A DNA stretch of 64,000 bases from Stenogyne calaminthoides. Its lineage: Eukaryota > Streptophyta > Magnoliopsida > Lamiales > Lamiaceae. Positions within the stretch are counted from its first letter, which is position 1. Each line of letters begins with the position of its first letter. The stretch covers positions 3,419,638 to 3,483,637 of the forward strand of contig JBBCBC010000031.1 of NCBI GenBank assembly GCA_037126765.1, in the 5' to 3' direction. Shown here piece by piece: positions 22,225 to 33,906 of the stretch. Below the pieces are notes generated by a model. That model searched no databases and was not told the DNA's origin. It saw only the letters and a program-made list of their open reading frames with translations. The position numbers were made by a program, and so were the translations under genes.

Positions 22225-24706
22225 TCAGGGCCCTGCCAAACCACCAACCGACCCCTCCACATTCCCTTCCACGACCTCCTGCACGGGGACTTCGGGGGCC
22301 GACCCGGACTCCAGCTGGGCAACCTCCAGATCGGGGACCGGGCGCACAATCCATGAGGGATTGGCAAAGAAGGAGAGGTCGACACCCATGTCTTCCATGT
22401 CCTTGATCTCCAGAAGGACGGTAGGAGCAGGTGGACAGTCGCGAACATAGTCCAACAATTCGGCAACAAAAGGAGTGAGGTCGCCGGTCGGATTCGCCTT
22501 GTGAAAGACCCGGATGGCCCCGACGTAGGCCATCACATAAGCAAAGTTGGCATTAAGCTCCTCTGTCCTCCTGAAGTCGTCCTCCTTTGCGGACAACACC
22601 CTCCCAACCTCGGCCAGCTCACCCTCCAGTCGGGTCACCTTCGCCCTCTCGGCCCTCAACTCGCCCTCTACCTCAGCCAGCCTCCCCTCGGTATCAGAGA
22701 GCCGTTTAAGCAGGTCGGAGTTGGAGGACTCCAACCTCTTCTGAGCATCTGCCGCGGCGACCAACATCTTGGCCTGGTCGGCAACCCGGGCTTGCGACTT
22801 CTTGAGCTCCTCCATCTCGGCCTCCAGCTGAGCACTGGTCTTTTCCAGGTAGAAGACCACCTTCTGGGAGTGGGCAAGGGACACGAGTACAGATTACCCA
22901 TCGCCTTCTATCGGCGGGCATTGCTGTGGTCCGTTTGCGTCCATCCCCGGGTTAGATTCTGTAGTCCCCTCCAGAGATAGGTGGGCCAGCTCTCAGGGGG
23001 ACCCCAGCAGGGACAATGTGGCTAGACCTCAAGAAGCTTAGGGCCTCAGGGCCAAACTTGTGTGGAGTAAGCTCCGGGCTGCAAAAGAGATCTGGTGGTC
23101 GTTAATAATGAAAAAATAAAATGTCTAAAGGGAAGACTCATAGTCGAGAACTTACTCGTCGACACGGTCGGCATCCCAGCCAAACCAGGAGTCATCCTCC
23201 GGGAGCCGACCTCCTCTAGGAACGGAGGCGGGTTGCGAAGAGGGATGGGGTTGCGACCTCCCGGCCTCCTGGGCGACCTCTTCCCTCGCCCTCTTCTGAG
23301 CGGGCTCAGGAGTGGGCTCCTTCTGCTTCCTCTTGCCCCTATCAGCGGCTGAGGGGCCGGATGGAGCCGAGCTCGGAGGAGGGACATCGGTGGCCGCGAT
23401 TTGCTTCATCTGGCCCAGCACCAATTTCTTCCTTGAGGCCATGATCGCTGCGGAGGGCTGGCAGCGATAGACGGGGATGTCGGGATCTGCACGCCAAAAA
23501 TGTGAGATAATCAAAGGCAAAAAAAAGGAGGTACTCACAAGGGATGTTCAGGTGGCGGGGATAAGTGTAAAGCCCGGCCTTTAACCGATCGAGCTCAGAG
23601 TTGAGGGCGTTGACGTCGTGGAGGCTCGGGGCAGTGTCACGGACGGTCCTGAATGCCTCTTGAAAATCCCAGAACAGGTCGGAGGTCGAGGGCGCGAACA
23701 CTGCAAAAGAAAAGAAGAATTAGATCAGTAAGACCTCAGAAGTATGAAGATAAAGTTTTACCATGTTCGACTCGGCGCGTATAGTCCGTGGGAACCCGGG
23801 TGGGCAATGTACTCGAAGGGTCCATTGACTCCCAAGCGCCCCCGACGAACCACCACATCTGATGCCAGTCTGTGACTTTGTTAGAAATCCCACTCACGAG
23901 CTCCCGACCTTTGCAAAGTCGCACGACATTGTAGCCGCCGGCTTGAAAGATTGGCGACATCACATAAGCGACCTCGCCAGGAGTCAGCATCTGGTGTAGC
24001 CCAGCCAAACCCAGAACGGTCATCATCGAGAGTATGTAGCTCCAGCCGTTCGGAGTAATCTGGGTAAGGCTCTGATTCCAAGCCGCCAGAAAGTGGGAGA
24101 TCGCCGGGTGAAGAGGAAAGCGAATCCCTGCCTCCATCGTGTGTTCATTGATCGCTATCATGCCTGGAGGTGGCTGATCGGCACTCTCTTCGGAGGTTGC
24201 CCCATAAAAATGCACGTCGCGGGGCACTTTGTACAACCGGCGGAGGGAGTGCACGTGCCGATCAGACAGAGTCGACTTGTATCGGGGCAGGTCGGAGGCC
24301 ATATACTCAGACCGACCGACTTCTTATAAGCGCGCTCAGGTCGCTTATAGGGGGGCTTAGTTAAATAGGTGTGGTAGTCAAAAGCCCACTCGTATGCCCC
24401 ATAGTCCCGGCCCCTCGCCGAGGTACCGGCGGGCTGTTCCCGCTCAGATGCGGTCGGGCGAAATGTGCCAATGTCTAACGGAGGGAGATGGGTGATGTCC
24501 TCCAATTCCTGAAGAAACAGCTCGTCCATGCCCTCGGTGTCACGGACAACACGCCAAATTCCCGTGGACGAGGACCCACCCTCACGGCCGGCGGCGGAAC
24601 GAGAGCCGCGGTGTTGCCAAAGTTGGGCTATCGCCACATTATCCTCTTCCGAGGAGGAAGAGGCCGGAGGACGAGGCGCAGCGGGTGTAGAAGAACCGGA
24701 AGCCAT
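22225..24706 (-). pseudogene. Antisense additional ORF of T2, with introns
   Basis: On the strand opposite pol, between pol and the 3' LTR. The start ATG at 24706 gives MASGSSTPAAPRPPASSSSE. Exon 1 (to 23762) holds the conserved block MASDLPRYKS...YKVPRDVHFYGA...HPAISHFLAAWN...NGWSYILSM, known from extra ORFs of Tat-type gypsy elements (Grande/RIRE2/Retand-like). Three GT-AG introns join in frame: 23761-23701 (61 bp), 23538-23487 (52 bp) and 23155-23079 (77 bp). Exon 3 is Lys/Arg/Glu/Pro-rich with a nuclear-signal-like RGKRKQK. The last part (22884-22440) is a coiled coil (LEKTSAQLEAEMEELKKS) and the frame ends at 22225. One frameshift near 24318 and a stop near 22886 break it. Function is unknown; it is not a gag or pol domain. 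Confidence 0.8.
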
Positions 24707-24743
24707 AGAAGAAGAGTGGAAAAGGGGGGGATTACTTGAGTGA

Positions 24744-25150
24744 ACCTCGTCGGAGTCTCGCCGGAAAGGTAGAAGCTTAGGGTCGAAAGAAAGCTGGAGC
24801 TACGCGCAGAAGGAGAAATGGCAACGGGTGTGTAGCCCTAGCTCTTTTTATGGAAGTAAATGGGGCTCAAAATGCAATAAAGACATAACTCGGACCCCTC
24901 TCAGAGAAACAAAGTCGCGCAGGTCGCGCGTAACCTACACTGTGCTCACCGATTGGAGAGGCCTGTGGCGCATGACCTCATCCGCCTGCAACATCATCAT
25001 GGCAAATCCATCGAGTTTCGCACAAATCGGCGCAATGGTCCACTTTCCCACGGTTAACGAGGCGCCTCGGGAGTGCTTCCCGAGGTCGAATCTCCCCAAG
25101 TCGATCAAGCTACAGATCAAGCCTAGGTCCCGATACGAGCACGCGACCTC
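24744..25150. other. Promoter side of the T2 antisense ORF
   Basis: About 400 bp between the antisense ATG and the T2 polypurine tract. It should contain the leader and promoter of the antisense gene. GC-rich, with no convincing TATA box. Confidence 0.4.
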
Positions 25151-25165
25151 AACTTGAGGGGCAAT
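25151..25165 (+). other. Polypurine tract of T2
   Basis: AACTTGAGGGGCAAT lies directly before the LTR start TGTTGTACC and has the expected position and purine content for the plus-strand primer. Confidence 0.7.
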
Positions 25166-25775
25166 TGTTGTACCATGGAATAATCCTACTCGGTGAGGAG
25201 ATCGGGTAGAGCGACTTTGGTAGGAATCGGGAGGCTGCGGAGCCATTTCCTCAAAGATAAAGAAGGTTGAACAACAACTTAGAGGTTGAAGGAGGTCGCA
25301 AAGCGACCTAGAAGGAACAAGAAGGTCGCATTCGACCTTTGGAAAGACCACAAGTCGGAAGCGACCTCAGACGACTATTTATAGCAAAGATACGGATAAC
25401 TAAAAGTGCGGATATCGCGGGGTAAGCAAGGCTAGTGTATCCAGACGCGGAAACCATGGGATTAACCGTTAAAACCCTAGCTCTGGCGGCTGGATGCTTG
25501 GCAAGCCCATTGAAGGAAGCCCACGGAGGAGTGTACCCTAATTTCTGCTCTATAAATACAACTTGTATCACTCATTGTAAAAGGACGAAAATCTTAGTAC
25601 TCTTAGGCATAAAATATAATAAAATACTCCTGGCTTGGGCGCCCCCAGACGTAGTCTTCTTAAAAGGGCGAACTGGGTAACCAAATCTGCGTATATTTCA
25701 TATGTGTTCTTTGTTACTTAATTGATCCCATTCAATAATATCACGTTGCCCTAGACGTAAAATTAGGTCACAACA
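25166..25775 (+). repeat. 3' LTR of gypsy T2
   Basis: Starts TGTTGTACCATGG and ends GGTCACAACA (TGTTGT/ACAACA ends), 610 bp. TATAAATAC lies near 25550. The 3' third is shared with the T1 LTR. The following bases ATAAT are the candidate target duplication; the matching left copy is not in place because the element is 5'-truncated. Confidence 0.88.
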
Positions 25776-25901
25776 ATAATGAGAAATTATCTTTTGATCA
25801 AACATAAAATCAGTAGATTTTTTCATTAGTCTCAAAAACCAAAGAGTATATGTTACAATGGTTTTCTTATGTAATCTACTGAAACAAAAGGAATGAGGTA
25901 A

Positions 25902-28900
25902 TCACTCTTCATCTGATTCAATCTTATCTGCTGGTGGCTTTAGGTTGAACATCCCATAGTACCTTTTCTTCAGTTCTTCTCTCTTCTGGATGGTCTGAGC
26001 ATCACTCCCTGTCAGCTCAAGATATTCAGCCTAATCCACAAAATCTGCATGGATGAAATCATAGTTGATCATCCCATTCTTGAATTTTGGTGGAGGATAT
26101 TTGATTTGACCAGGAGCCTTCAGCTGATAACCCAGAGTATCAAACAAATCAAACCATTTCTGGCATATATCAGTGAAGTTCTGCAGTATGTAGGCAATGA
26201 ATGCTTCATCCCTATCAGTGTTGGGCTGAGACCAGGTTTGTAATACATCATAATTGAACACAAACTCCCTCTTGGCCGTCTCCCATCTGTCATTCAGCTC
26301 AATAGGCATCCATTTGTCTACATGAGGCCACATCCTCTTCCTCTGCTTGGTGCCTCTCCTCATGCGAACCATCCTCTGAAAGCCTCCCAGCTTTCTTTTG
26401 GCTTCCTCCCTCTCCTTTCTGGTCATTTCTGAACCTGACACAGAGGTAACAACCTTTCTCTTCCTCTCAGTTTCAATTACTTTTATTGAGTTGTGCCAGT
26501 CCCAATTCAGTCTCTTGGTGGATACATCATATTCACCAAATCCTTCTTTGAAAAGATCATCCATTTCAGACTCTTCATCTTTCTCAGTAACTTCCTGAAT
26601 GTCTTCCTCAACATCTTCTTCAAAGTCCTGAGCTAACTTCCTCTGAGTGGACTTTCTACTGACAGGCTTAGCCAACTGCTTAGTGTTCAGAGGTTTCTCA
26701 ATAAATGCAACAGGCTTCTTCTGAGGATTCAAGATTCCATAAGCCTCTCCTTGCTTACTGGTTTCTTGCTTCCTCTGCCTCTTTATTCTTTGCTCATGAA
26801 CTTCCATAGCTGCTTCAGGATGTATCAGCACTTCAGGCTCTTTCCTCTTTCCTCGGTGAATCTCAGTAGGAAACTGTTCAACTTATTTTTCCAGAGGTGG
26901 CAGGGCAGCAAGCTTGTCATAACTTTCCCCCTTTTTGGCATCATAGTTGGCTATCCGCTCAGAAAGGGTTCTGTCCATGTGAAGTTGTTCTCTGCCAATC
27001 GATCTCACTTCTGCCGCCACATGAAAGTGCTCATCCTGAATCCTTCTCAGCACATTCAAACCAGTACTAGTGTCTTCAGCAAGACCACCATAAGTAGCCT
27101 TCATTTTCTCCATCAATGAATTTCTCATCTCCTCAACAGCTGATTTGATCATTTCATCAGTCTTGGATTTCAGAAAATCCTCAAGCACTTTAGATCTCAA
27201 ATCAAACTGTCTCTCCATCTCTTCCTTCATCTCCTTAGCCATATCATCTAACTTTGTATTGAATGAAGTAAATTTGCTATCAATAGAAGTGGATAATAAA
27301 TTTACCTGAGCTGGTGTTACCATAGATGTGCTAAGTGTTTTGATGGATTCACCCTGAGAAATTTGTGTCTCGGCAATTTTAGACACTTCTCTAACTAGAG
27401 GTTCAAGCTTCGCCATCTGATCAATCATTGGCTCGAACTTGGTTAACTTCTCTACAATGGATGTGAAATCAACAGTTGATTGCGTAGGAATAGGGATCTC
27501 TTCTTCAGCTTCAGACTGAAGCCCAATCTCAGTAGATGCAGTAGGAGGTGCAGCAGGCTCCTGAGGGGTTTCTCCCATCGTAATCATCTGATGTTCAGGA
27601 AAATCCTGAGCTTGTTCCCCCTGAGCGGATGCTCCAGCTTCAGCATGTTTCTGACTACCCTCAGCAGGGTCCTTATCAGTTCTGTCCTGAGAGGGATCTT
27701 CCTTGTCCTGACCCTCATCAGTTTTCTCGGACTGATCCACATCCTTCCTCTCAGCCAGTTTCTTCCTGATCAGTGCATCAAACTCAGTAGGTTTGATTCT
27801 CTGCCTCTTCTTACCCAATCCTGAAAAGGCATCTAATTCTGCTACTTCTTCCGCCCAAAAATCTTCTCCTCTGAAGTTCCCAATTCTCAGCATCATGGCG
27901 AAAGACTGATTGACTATCAGCATGGCCATTTTCAATCTGATGAACATATCCTGAAGATCAGGATAGTTGGCAAGTTCCGGGTACTTGTCCAAGACAAAGC
28001 GTTTAGCTTTCATCCTCCATTCTTTCTCCCCAGCCTCACCTTTCCCGAGTTCAGGAACCGGTGACTCCTCTTCAGAGCTAGAATGAGCCTCTGAAGGTGT
28101 GGGAATTTTTTGCTCTGTGGGGTGAGTGGGTGGGATCGGTATTTGGGTCTCTTCAGCAAGTTTTTGAGAACCTGTGAAGATTTCTCTGGTAATGCGATCA
28201 TCCCCAATACTGGTATTGAGGACATCAGTGAACACATCCTCATCCCTTTCAACCTCAGGGATGTGTTCAGTCTCTTTCTCAGCAGCTTGTGAAATGGCTT
28301 TCACAAGAGTGTCTAATGGAGATTTCTCTCCTGGAGCCAATTCACTAGCTTTCCTCAACCGTTTTTTCCTCTTTTGCTCTTCCTGAGCCTTCTTCTTTTC
28401 ACCAATCTCCCTCTTAACTCTCAGGAGTTCAAGAGTTTTCTTTCTCTTCTCAGGCTATTCTACAACCTTTTCCACCACCTTCTTGCCTTTAGTTCTTGTG
28501 ACATCAGCAATTGTCTGGTTGTCCTGATCAGACTCAGAGCTCTCAATCTCAACTTGCTCTGTCTGGTCCTCAGGCTCACTCTGGACAGCCTGCTCTTCAG
28601 ACTCATCCTGAGCTGTTGAACTCGGACTTTCAGAAATTGCCTATCTCCTCCTCTGCGACTTTGGCTTCCTGAACATGATCCTATTCCGGGAAAATTGAGT
28701 TCCGGACAATAGGAACATCTTCTTTCTTGGCAAGGTCTCAATCAGAAAACTGATTTTAGTTCCAAAAAGAACTCTCTCATTCTTTGTAAATGCTCCTTTA
28801 GCATATTTCAGTTTCGGACTCTGACTCAATATGCAATCCACTAAGAACTTTAGCCAGTTAAAACTTCTAGAGGGTGAGTCCTCTATTGCAGCCATGAGTC

Positions 28901-29442
28901 TCAACTTGTTCCGACTCACCTGCTCTAAACTTCCAGAGGTGCTCATCAAGCACTTGGCTACAATATCGATCAAAAACTTTGTAAACAGGTTTTAAACACT
29001 TTTTGTTTAACGCCCCTTTCAGTTCAACTTTAGACGTAGAAAACCTATCCAAGATTTCTTGTTCATGCCCCAACATATAAACCGTAGGGTCATCACCTCT
29101 GTCACTTAACTCAAAGATACTATTGATGTTTTGAAGTGACAAGATTACCTATCTCGTACAGACTTCTTCAGCTTTGGATTTTGCATTGGTGCCGAAACTA
29201 AGTTGTGAGACCAGAGAGCCATTTTCTCCTTCTCTAAGATTTACCACAAACTGCAGAACTTATTGTGGTAATTCTGACTCCGGTGAATTGCTTACCAGTT
29301 TATCCAACCGCGCCATTCGAAGCAGATTCAAGGCTTCTTCTTCAACCAGCATCGTCTTGTTGTCGATCATTGCAACAATGTGCTCGAAGTATGGTTTATC
29401 AGTTTCCGCAAGGTTTTTAATCATCGCGTAACTGGGAAACTC
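25902..29442 (-). pseudogene. Long extra (env-position) ORF of element D
   Basis: Minus strand, start ATG 29442 (MEFPSYAMIKNLAETDKPYF), end TGA 25904-25902, about 1180 codons if stops and shifts are ignored. N-terminal part (29442-28640): a globular region with LKGALNKKCLKPVYKV, like the putative plant-transposon proteins found in many retroelement extra ORFs. Middle (28640-27400): Glu/Lys/Ser/Gln-rich low complexity. Then a coiled coil (27400-26890) with KLEPLVREVSKIAE and MERQFDLRSKVL. C-terminal part (26831-25902): basic and acidic tracts plus a conserved-looking WPHVDKWMPIELNDRWE segment. I see no signal peptide or membrane anchor, so env function is not supported by sequence. In-frame stops at 29260, 29152, 28638, 28457, 26883 and 26031 and a frameshift near 28985 break it. 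Confidence 0.72.
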
Positions 29443-29469
29443 CATTGTAGGTTTTGAATTTGAAGACAC

Positions 29470-29690
29470 GAAGGGATTTGATAATTTGGAGGGTTTGTAG
29501 AAAAACAGAGTGTAAAGTGTTATGATTTTGGAAACTCTGGGGTATATATATGATCTGATAAACTAGATCAAGGGCTAAGATTAAATCTGAATGAACGGTT
29601 GTGATTTAATCTTTGGCGATATAATCTCAAGGTTTTATTTGCTATTAATGGCAAATAATCAGATATGCAGAATATCAGCTCTCTACATGG
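29470..29690 (-). promoter_or_regulatory. Promoter-like block before the extra ORF of D
   Basis: Between the truncated RT and the ATG at 29442 lies about 220 bp of AT-rich, non-coding sequence. It contains CATATATATACCCC (minus, near 29552-29540), a good plant TATA box about 100 bp upstream of the ATG, and a CT- and A-rich leader after it. RNase H should be here and is absent. Whether this is an element-internal promoter is an inference. Confidence 0.4.
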
Positions 29691-30658
29691 TCTCTATTCA
29701 CTGTGCCTTTTAGATATCTCAGTATCTTTTTGGCAGCTTCCATGTGACTAGCCTTTGGATTGGCTTGGTATCTTGCACATATCCCAACAACAAAAGTAAT
29801 ATCAGGTATACTTGCTGTGAGATAGAGCAATGATCCAATGATCCCTCTATAATCAGTATGGTTAACTGACTTGCCTTCAGGATCAGGATCCATCTTGTAG
29901 TTAGTATTCATAGGAATTCTAATTGCATTACAATTCTGAATACCATACTTGGCAATCAGATCTCTGGTGTATTTTGCCTGATTGATGAAGATTCCTTCTT
30001 TTGACTGTTTCACCTGAAGTCCTAGAAAGAAATTCATCTCCCCCATCATTGACATCTCAAACTTACCTTTCATTAGTGTAGAAAATTTCTCACACAACTG
30101 ATGATTAGGGGATCCAAAAATAATGTCATCCACGTAGATCTGCACTAGTAAGATATCTTTCCCATCTTCTATTCTGAACAAGGTTCTATCAACAGTTCCT
30201 TTGGTAAAACCATGGTCAGTGAGAAATTGAGATAGAGTATCATACCATGCTCTGGGTGCTTGCTTCAGACCATACAAGGCTTTCCTGAGCCTGTAAACTT
30301 GGTCATTCTGACAGAAGCCAGGAGGTTGTTCCACATAAACCTCTTCTTTAAACACACCATTCAGAAATGCACTCTTCACTTCCATTTTATATACCTTAAA
30401 TTTCATGTGAGCAACATATGCAAGAAACAATCTAATAACTTCTAGTGTTGCAACTGGTGCAAAGGTTTCATCATAATCCAAGCCTTCTTCTCGGGAATAA
30501 CCTTGTGCAACTAACCTTGCCTTGTTTCTTACAATGACGTTGTTCTCATCTCTCTTATTCTTGAATACCCACTTAGTTCCAATCACATTGTGCTTCTTAG
30601 GTCTATCTACTAACTCCCAAACTTCATTCCTAGAAAATTGATTTAGCTCTTCTTGCAT
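29675..30658 (-). pseudogene. Element D reverse transcriptase, C-terminally truncated
   Basis: Minus strand. The frame MQEELNQFSRNEVWELVDRP continues with GTKWVFKNKRDE, KMEVKSAFLNGVFKEEVYVE and QIYVDDIIFGS (intact catalytic Asp pair near 30135), and ends at ILRYLKGTVNRDHVES then stop. The sequence after LKGT no longer matches copia, so RNase H has been deleted. The frame itself is otherwise uninterrupted over 328 codons. Confidence 0.88.
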
Positions 30659-30675
30659 AGCAATAATCCAGAAGG

Positions 30676-32046
30676 TTAAAAAGCCTCTTCAATCTTTGTA
30701 GGTTCTTTCTCAGATAGGAAGCAGCATAACAAAGCACTTTCTCCATGGAACCTTCTTGTTTTAACTCCTTCAGATAGATCTCCCACAATCTGACTTGTAG
30801 GGTGACTATCTAACCATGTTCTCCTGGATGTTCCCCCTTCAGTAGTATCCTCAACATCATAATTGTTAGATTCAGGTAATTCATTAAACTCAGGGAACAA
30901 CAAGAAAGGAAAGAGTGAATCATCTTCCTCAGGGGATATTTCATTCAGAACATTGTCAGTGACATTTGTTCCCCCTTGGTTGATAGATTCAGAGTTTGCC
31001 TCAGCTGTGACCACATCTTCATCGGCATTACATACCTGAGTCTGAACTGGTGTTTGTTCAGATTGTTCAGCTTCAGTGTGTTGGCTTTCCTTTAATGGAG
31101 AACTATCATCCTGAGTACCACCAGCCTGACTATTTCCATCCTGGGTCTCTTCTTCTTCTGAGTCAGTTTCACTCCATTCATAGTAAGTGATTGACTTTTT
31201 ATTTTTAGGCTCAGATGATGTTTTGACATTCTTTTTCAGGCTAAGTCTGGTGATCCTTTTTGTCAAGTCTCCTGAATTAACTTCCTGTTTCTTATGAACA
31301 CAAGTAGATTCATCAAAAAAAACATGAGGTGTTTCTTCCACAATAAGAGTCCTACAGTTGTAAACTCTGAAGGCTTTACTAATTTCAGAATATCCTAAGA
31401 ATATTCCTTCATCAGCTTTGCTATCAAAAGTTTTCAACCGATCTTTACCATTATTGTGTATGAAACACTTACAACCAAACACGCGAAAGAAAGAAACAAG
31501 AGGCTTTCTTTCATTCCACAGTTCATATGGAGTTTTTCCTTGATTTTTTGTCAGCATGGATCAGTTCTGAGAGTAGCATGCAATATTGACTGCCTCAGCC
31601 CAAAATCTCTTAGGAATGTCAGCTTCAACAATCATTGTTCTTGCAGCTTCTTTCAGAGTCCTATTTCTTCTTTCAGCAACACCATTTTGTTGAGGGGTTC
31701 TTGCAGCTGATGTTTCATGAGTTATTCAATTTGCTGCACAATAATCAGATATAATATGGTTGATAAATTCAGTGTCTTTATCTGATCTGATTTTGACCAC
31801 ACTCAGATTCTTTTCAGTACTGAGTCTTTTTAGTAATTCTGGCAGTTTGGTCTGAGTTTCTTTCTTACTGAGTAAGAAAATGACCCATGTATATCTTGAG
31901 TAGTCATCAACTACTACCAGTATATATTTCCTGCCATTAGTGCTCACAGGTGTTACTGGACCAAAGAGATCCATATGTAACAGTTGAAGTATTCTATCAG
32001 TAGAAACTTCTACTTTGCTTTTGAATGATGCTCTAATTTGTTTGCC
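30676..32046 (-). pseudogene. Element D integrase, 3' part
   Basis: Minus strand. Resumes at QQKGKQIRASFKSK after the solo LTR, through LLHMDLFGPV, VVDDYSRYTWV and IRSDKDTEF (core Asp residues), a stop near 31725, PQQNGVAERRNR near 31690, a stop near 31558, then TPYELWNERKP and an acidic Ser/Glu-rich linker (31150-30850) to RT. The acidic linker is usual for SIRE-type pol. Confidence 0.85.
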
Positions 32047-32050
32047 TTTC

Positions 32051-33901
32051 TGTTGGTCCCGATTTGAAAACCGATTTTTTGCGTGCGGAAGCGAAAACAT
32101 AAATTTTGATGCATATAAAACAGGGGTGAGGGCAGAGTGATTCCAGAATTTTTTTTCTTTTAAGAACGATGTGTGTTTTGCTTATAATCGAATGCATATG
32201 ACAATATAAGAACATAAAGCAGTAAACAACACAACAATGTATAGTGGTTCGGAGGCTCAAGCTCCTACATCCACTCTCCCTGTTCCTAGGGAAATTCCTT
32301 CCAACTGGACTTATCACCCTCTCGGGTTCGCCTCTAGATATTTAACGAGCTCACACTCCAACGGGACTTATCACCCTCCACGGGATTGCCTACAGATGTT
32401 TACCGAGTTCACACTCCAATGGGACTTATCACCCTCACTCGGGATTGCCTACCATCCCTTTCGGGATTGCTAGATGTTTACCGAGTTCACACTCATCTAC
32501 AAACTTAACCGACTGATTTGGGTAAGGTTTGTTTGGTTTCCAACTATGGTGAGATTTTCCCTTACATTTGTTTAGCCTCAATGCTAAGGTTGGAAAAATC
32601 TCTCTAAGCTTAGGATACATCGTGAGTTGCTTAGATTGGGTTCTAGAACATTCTTTGAATATATGCGTGTATTTCTTGCTCAGTGTTCTATGGTGGGAAT
32701 GCTTGATGATTTGGCTTGATGGATGTTTCACGCATTTTTCCACACCTGATAATGAGGGAAGAACTTGTATTTATAGTGTGGATTTGAATGTTACCGTTGG
32801 ATGGAGTCACATTCAAATCCATACTATTCTGTAGCTTCTTGCAGCTTTTCCAGGCTGGTTGTCTTTCTCTCATTGGTCCACGTCAGGTGAATTACAACGG
32901 CTATATTCTTCAGATTCTTCTGAGTCTCAGGATAGCCTTCAGGTCTATCTGAGCCTTTAGGTCTGTCTGAGCCTTCAGGTCTCTCTGAGCCTCCAGATCT
33001 CTCCGAGCCTCAGTGTCCGGTGACATACTGAGTCTCAGGTTTCTTGATTCAGCAGACTTCTCTTCAGCGGACCTTGTCTGATCAGGCATACTGACACTCA
33101 GTTCAGCTTCTTCTGACTTCAGACAATCTGACCCTCAGGTCACTAGCACTCAGGCTAACTGATCATCAGCAGCGTTCTGATTCTCAGTGAATATGACTTC
33201 AGATGACTTCTCTTCTGATGACTTCTTTCCTGATCTGATATGCAGATTTCTGGTTTTCTGATATCTGATTTCTTCTTCGCCTGATCTGATCAGCTCACAT
33301 GATCAGATCAGTATAGCATCAGGTCAGCATATCAGTTTATCTGCATCAGATTAGTACATCAGGTTAGCATATTAGGTTAGCATATCAGTTTAGCACATCT
33401 GATCTCAATCACGTCTGATCTTGATCATCTGCTCATCTTCATATCTGATCTCGATCACGTCTGATCTCGATCAGTCTCATCTGCTCCTCTTCTGATCTGC
33501 AACCTTCTCTTCTGATCTTCTGGTCAGTTTCTTTCTGATCAGCTTGTCTGCTCTTCTGATCACCAGATCAGCTCGTCTATTCTTTTGATCATCTGATCAG
33601 GTCTGTTCTGGTCATCTGATCAGGTCATCTGGTCATCTGATCTTCTGATCAGCTGGCTTAGCTTTTCTTCTCTTCTGATTTTGCTCAGCTCATCAGTTAA
33701 CTCCGGAACTCATCTTACTCATCTGATCTCGATCAGTCTCGTCTGCAACCTCGTCTAATCTCGATCATCTACGTATGATTTTGTGAGTTCCCCCTCAATT
33801 TGTTCTCTCGTTCCCCCTCAACTTGTTATCTGTAAATTAGCTTCAATAACACAAGTTGATAATGTTTTGGCATAATTCATCAAAACTAAAATATCCCAAC
33901 A
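32051..33901 (-). mobile_element. Solo LTR (SIRE-like) inside D integrase
   Basis: Starts TGTTGGTCCCG and ends ATCCCAACA, 1851 bp, with CTTTC at 32046-32050 and 33902-33906 as a perfect 5-bp target duplication. Removal rejoins CDACQK with GKQIRASFK. Its start and one internal block (TATAGTGGTTC(A/G)GAGGCTCA) match the D LTR, but the rest differs, so it is a related subfamily. It carries a 58-bp-type repeat around 32330-32490 and a GATC-rich array at 33230-33760. Orientation is taken from the similarity to D LTRs. Confidence 0.9.
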
Positions 33902-33906
33902 CTTTC

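Noticed and set aside
9546..25775. T1 and T2 as two halves of one Tat element split by nested insertions
   Set aside because: The two LTRs share only their 3' part and differ strongly elsewhere, so they belong to different families.
25902..29442. Extra ORF of D as a true envelope gene
   Set aside because: No signal peptide, cleavage site or membrane anchor can be seen; only the position is env-like.
32237..32473. Plus-strand frame with repeated GTYHP-like pieces
   Set aside because: Arises from the 58-bp-type repeats within the solo LTR.
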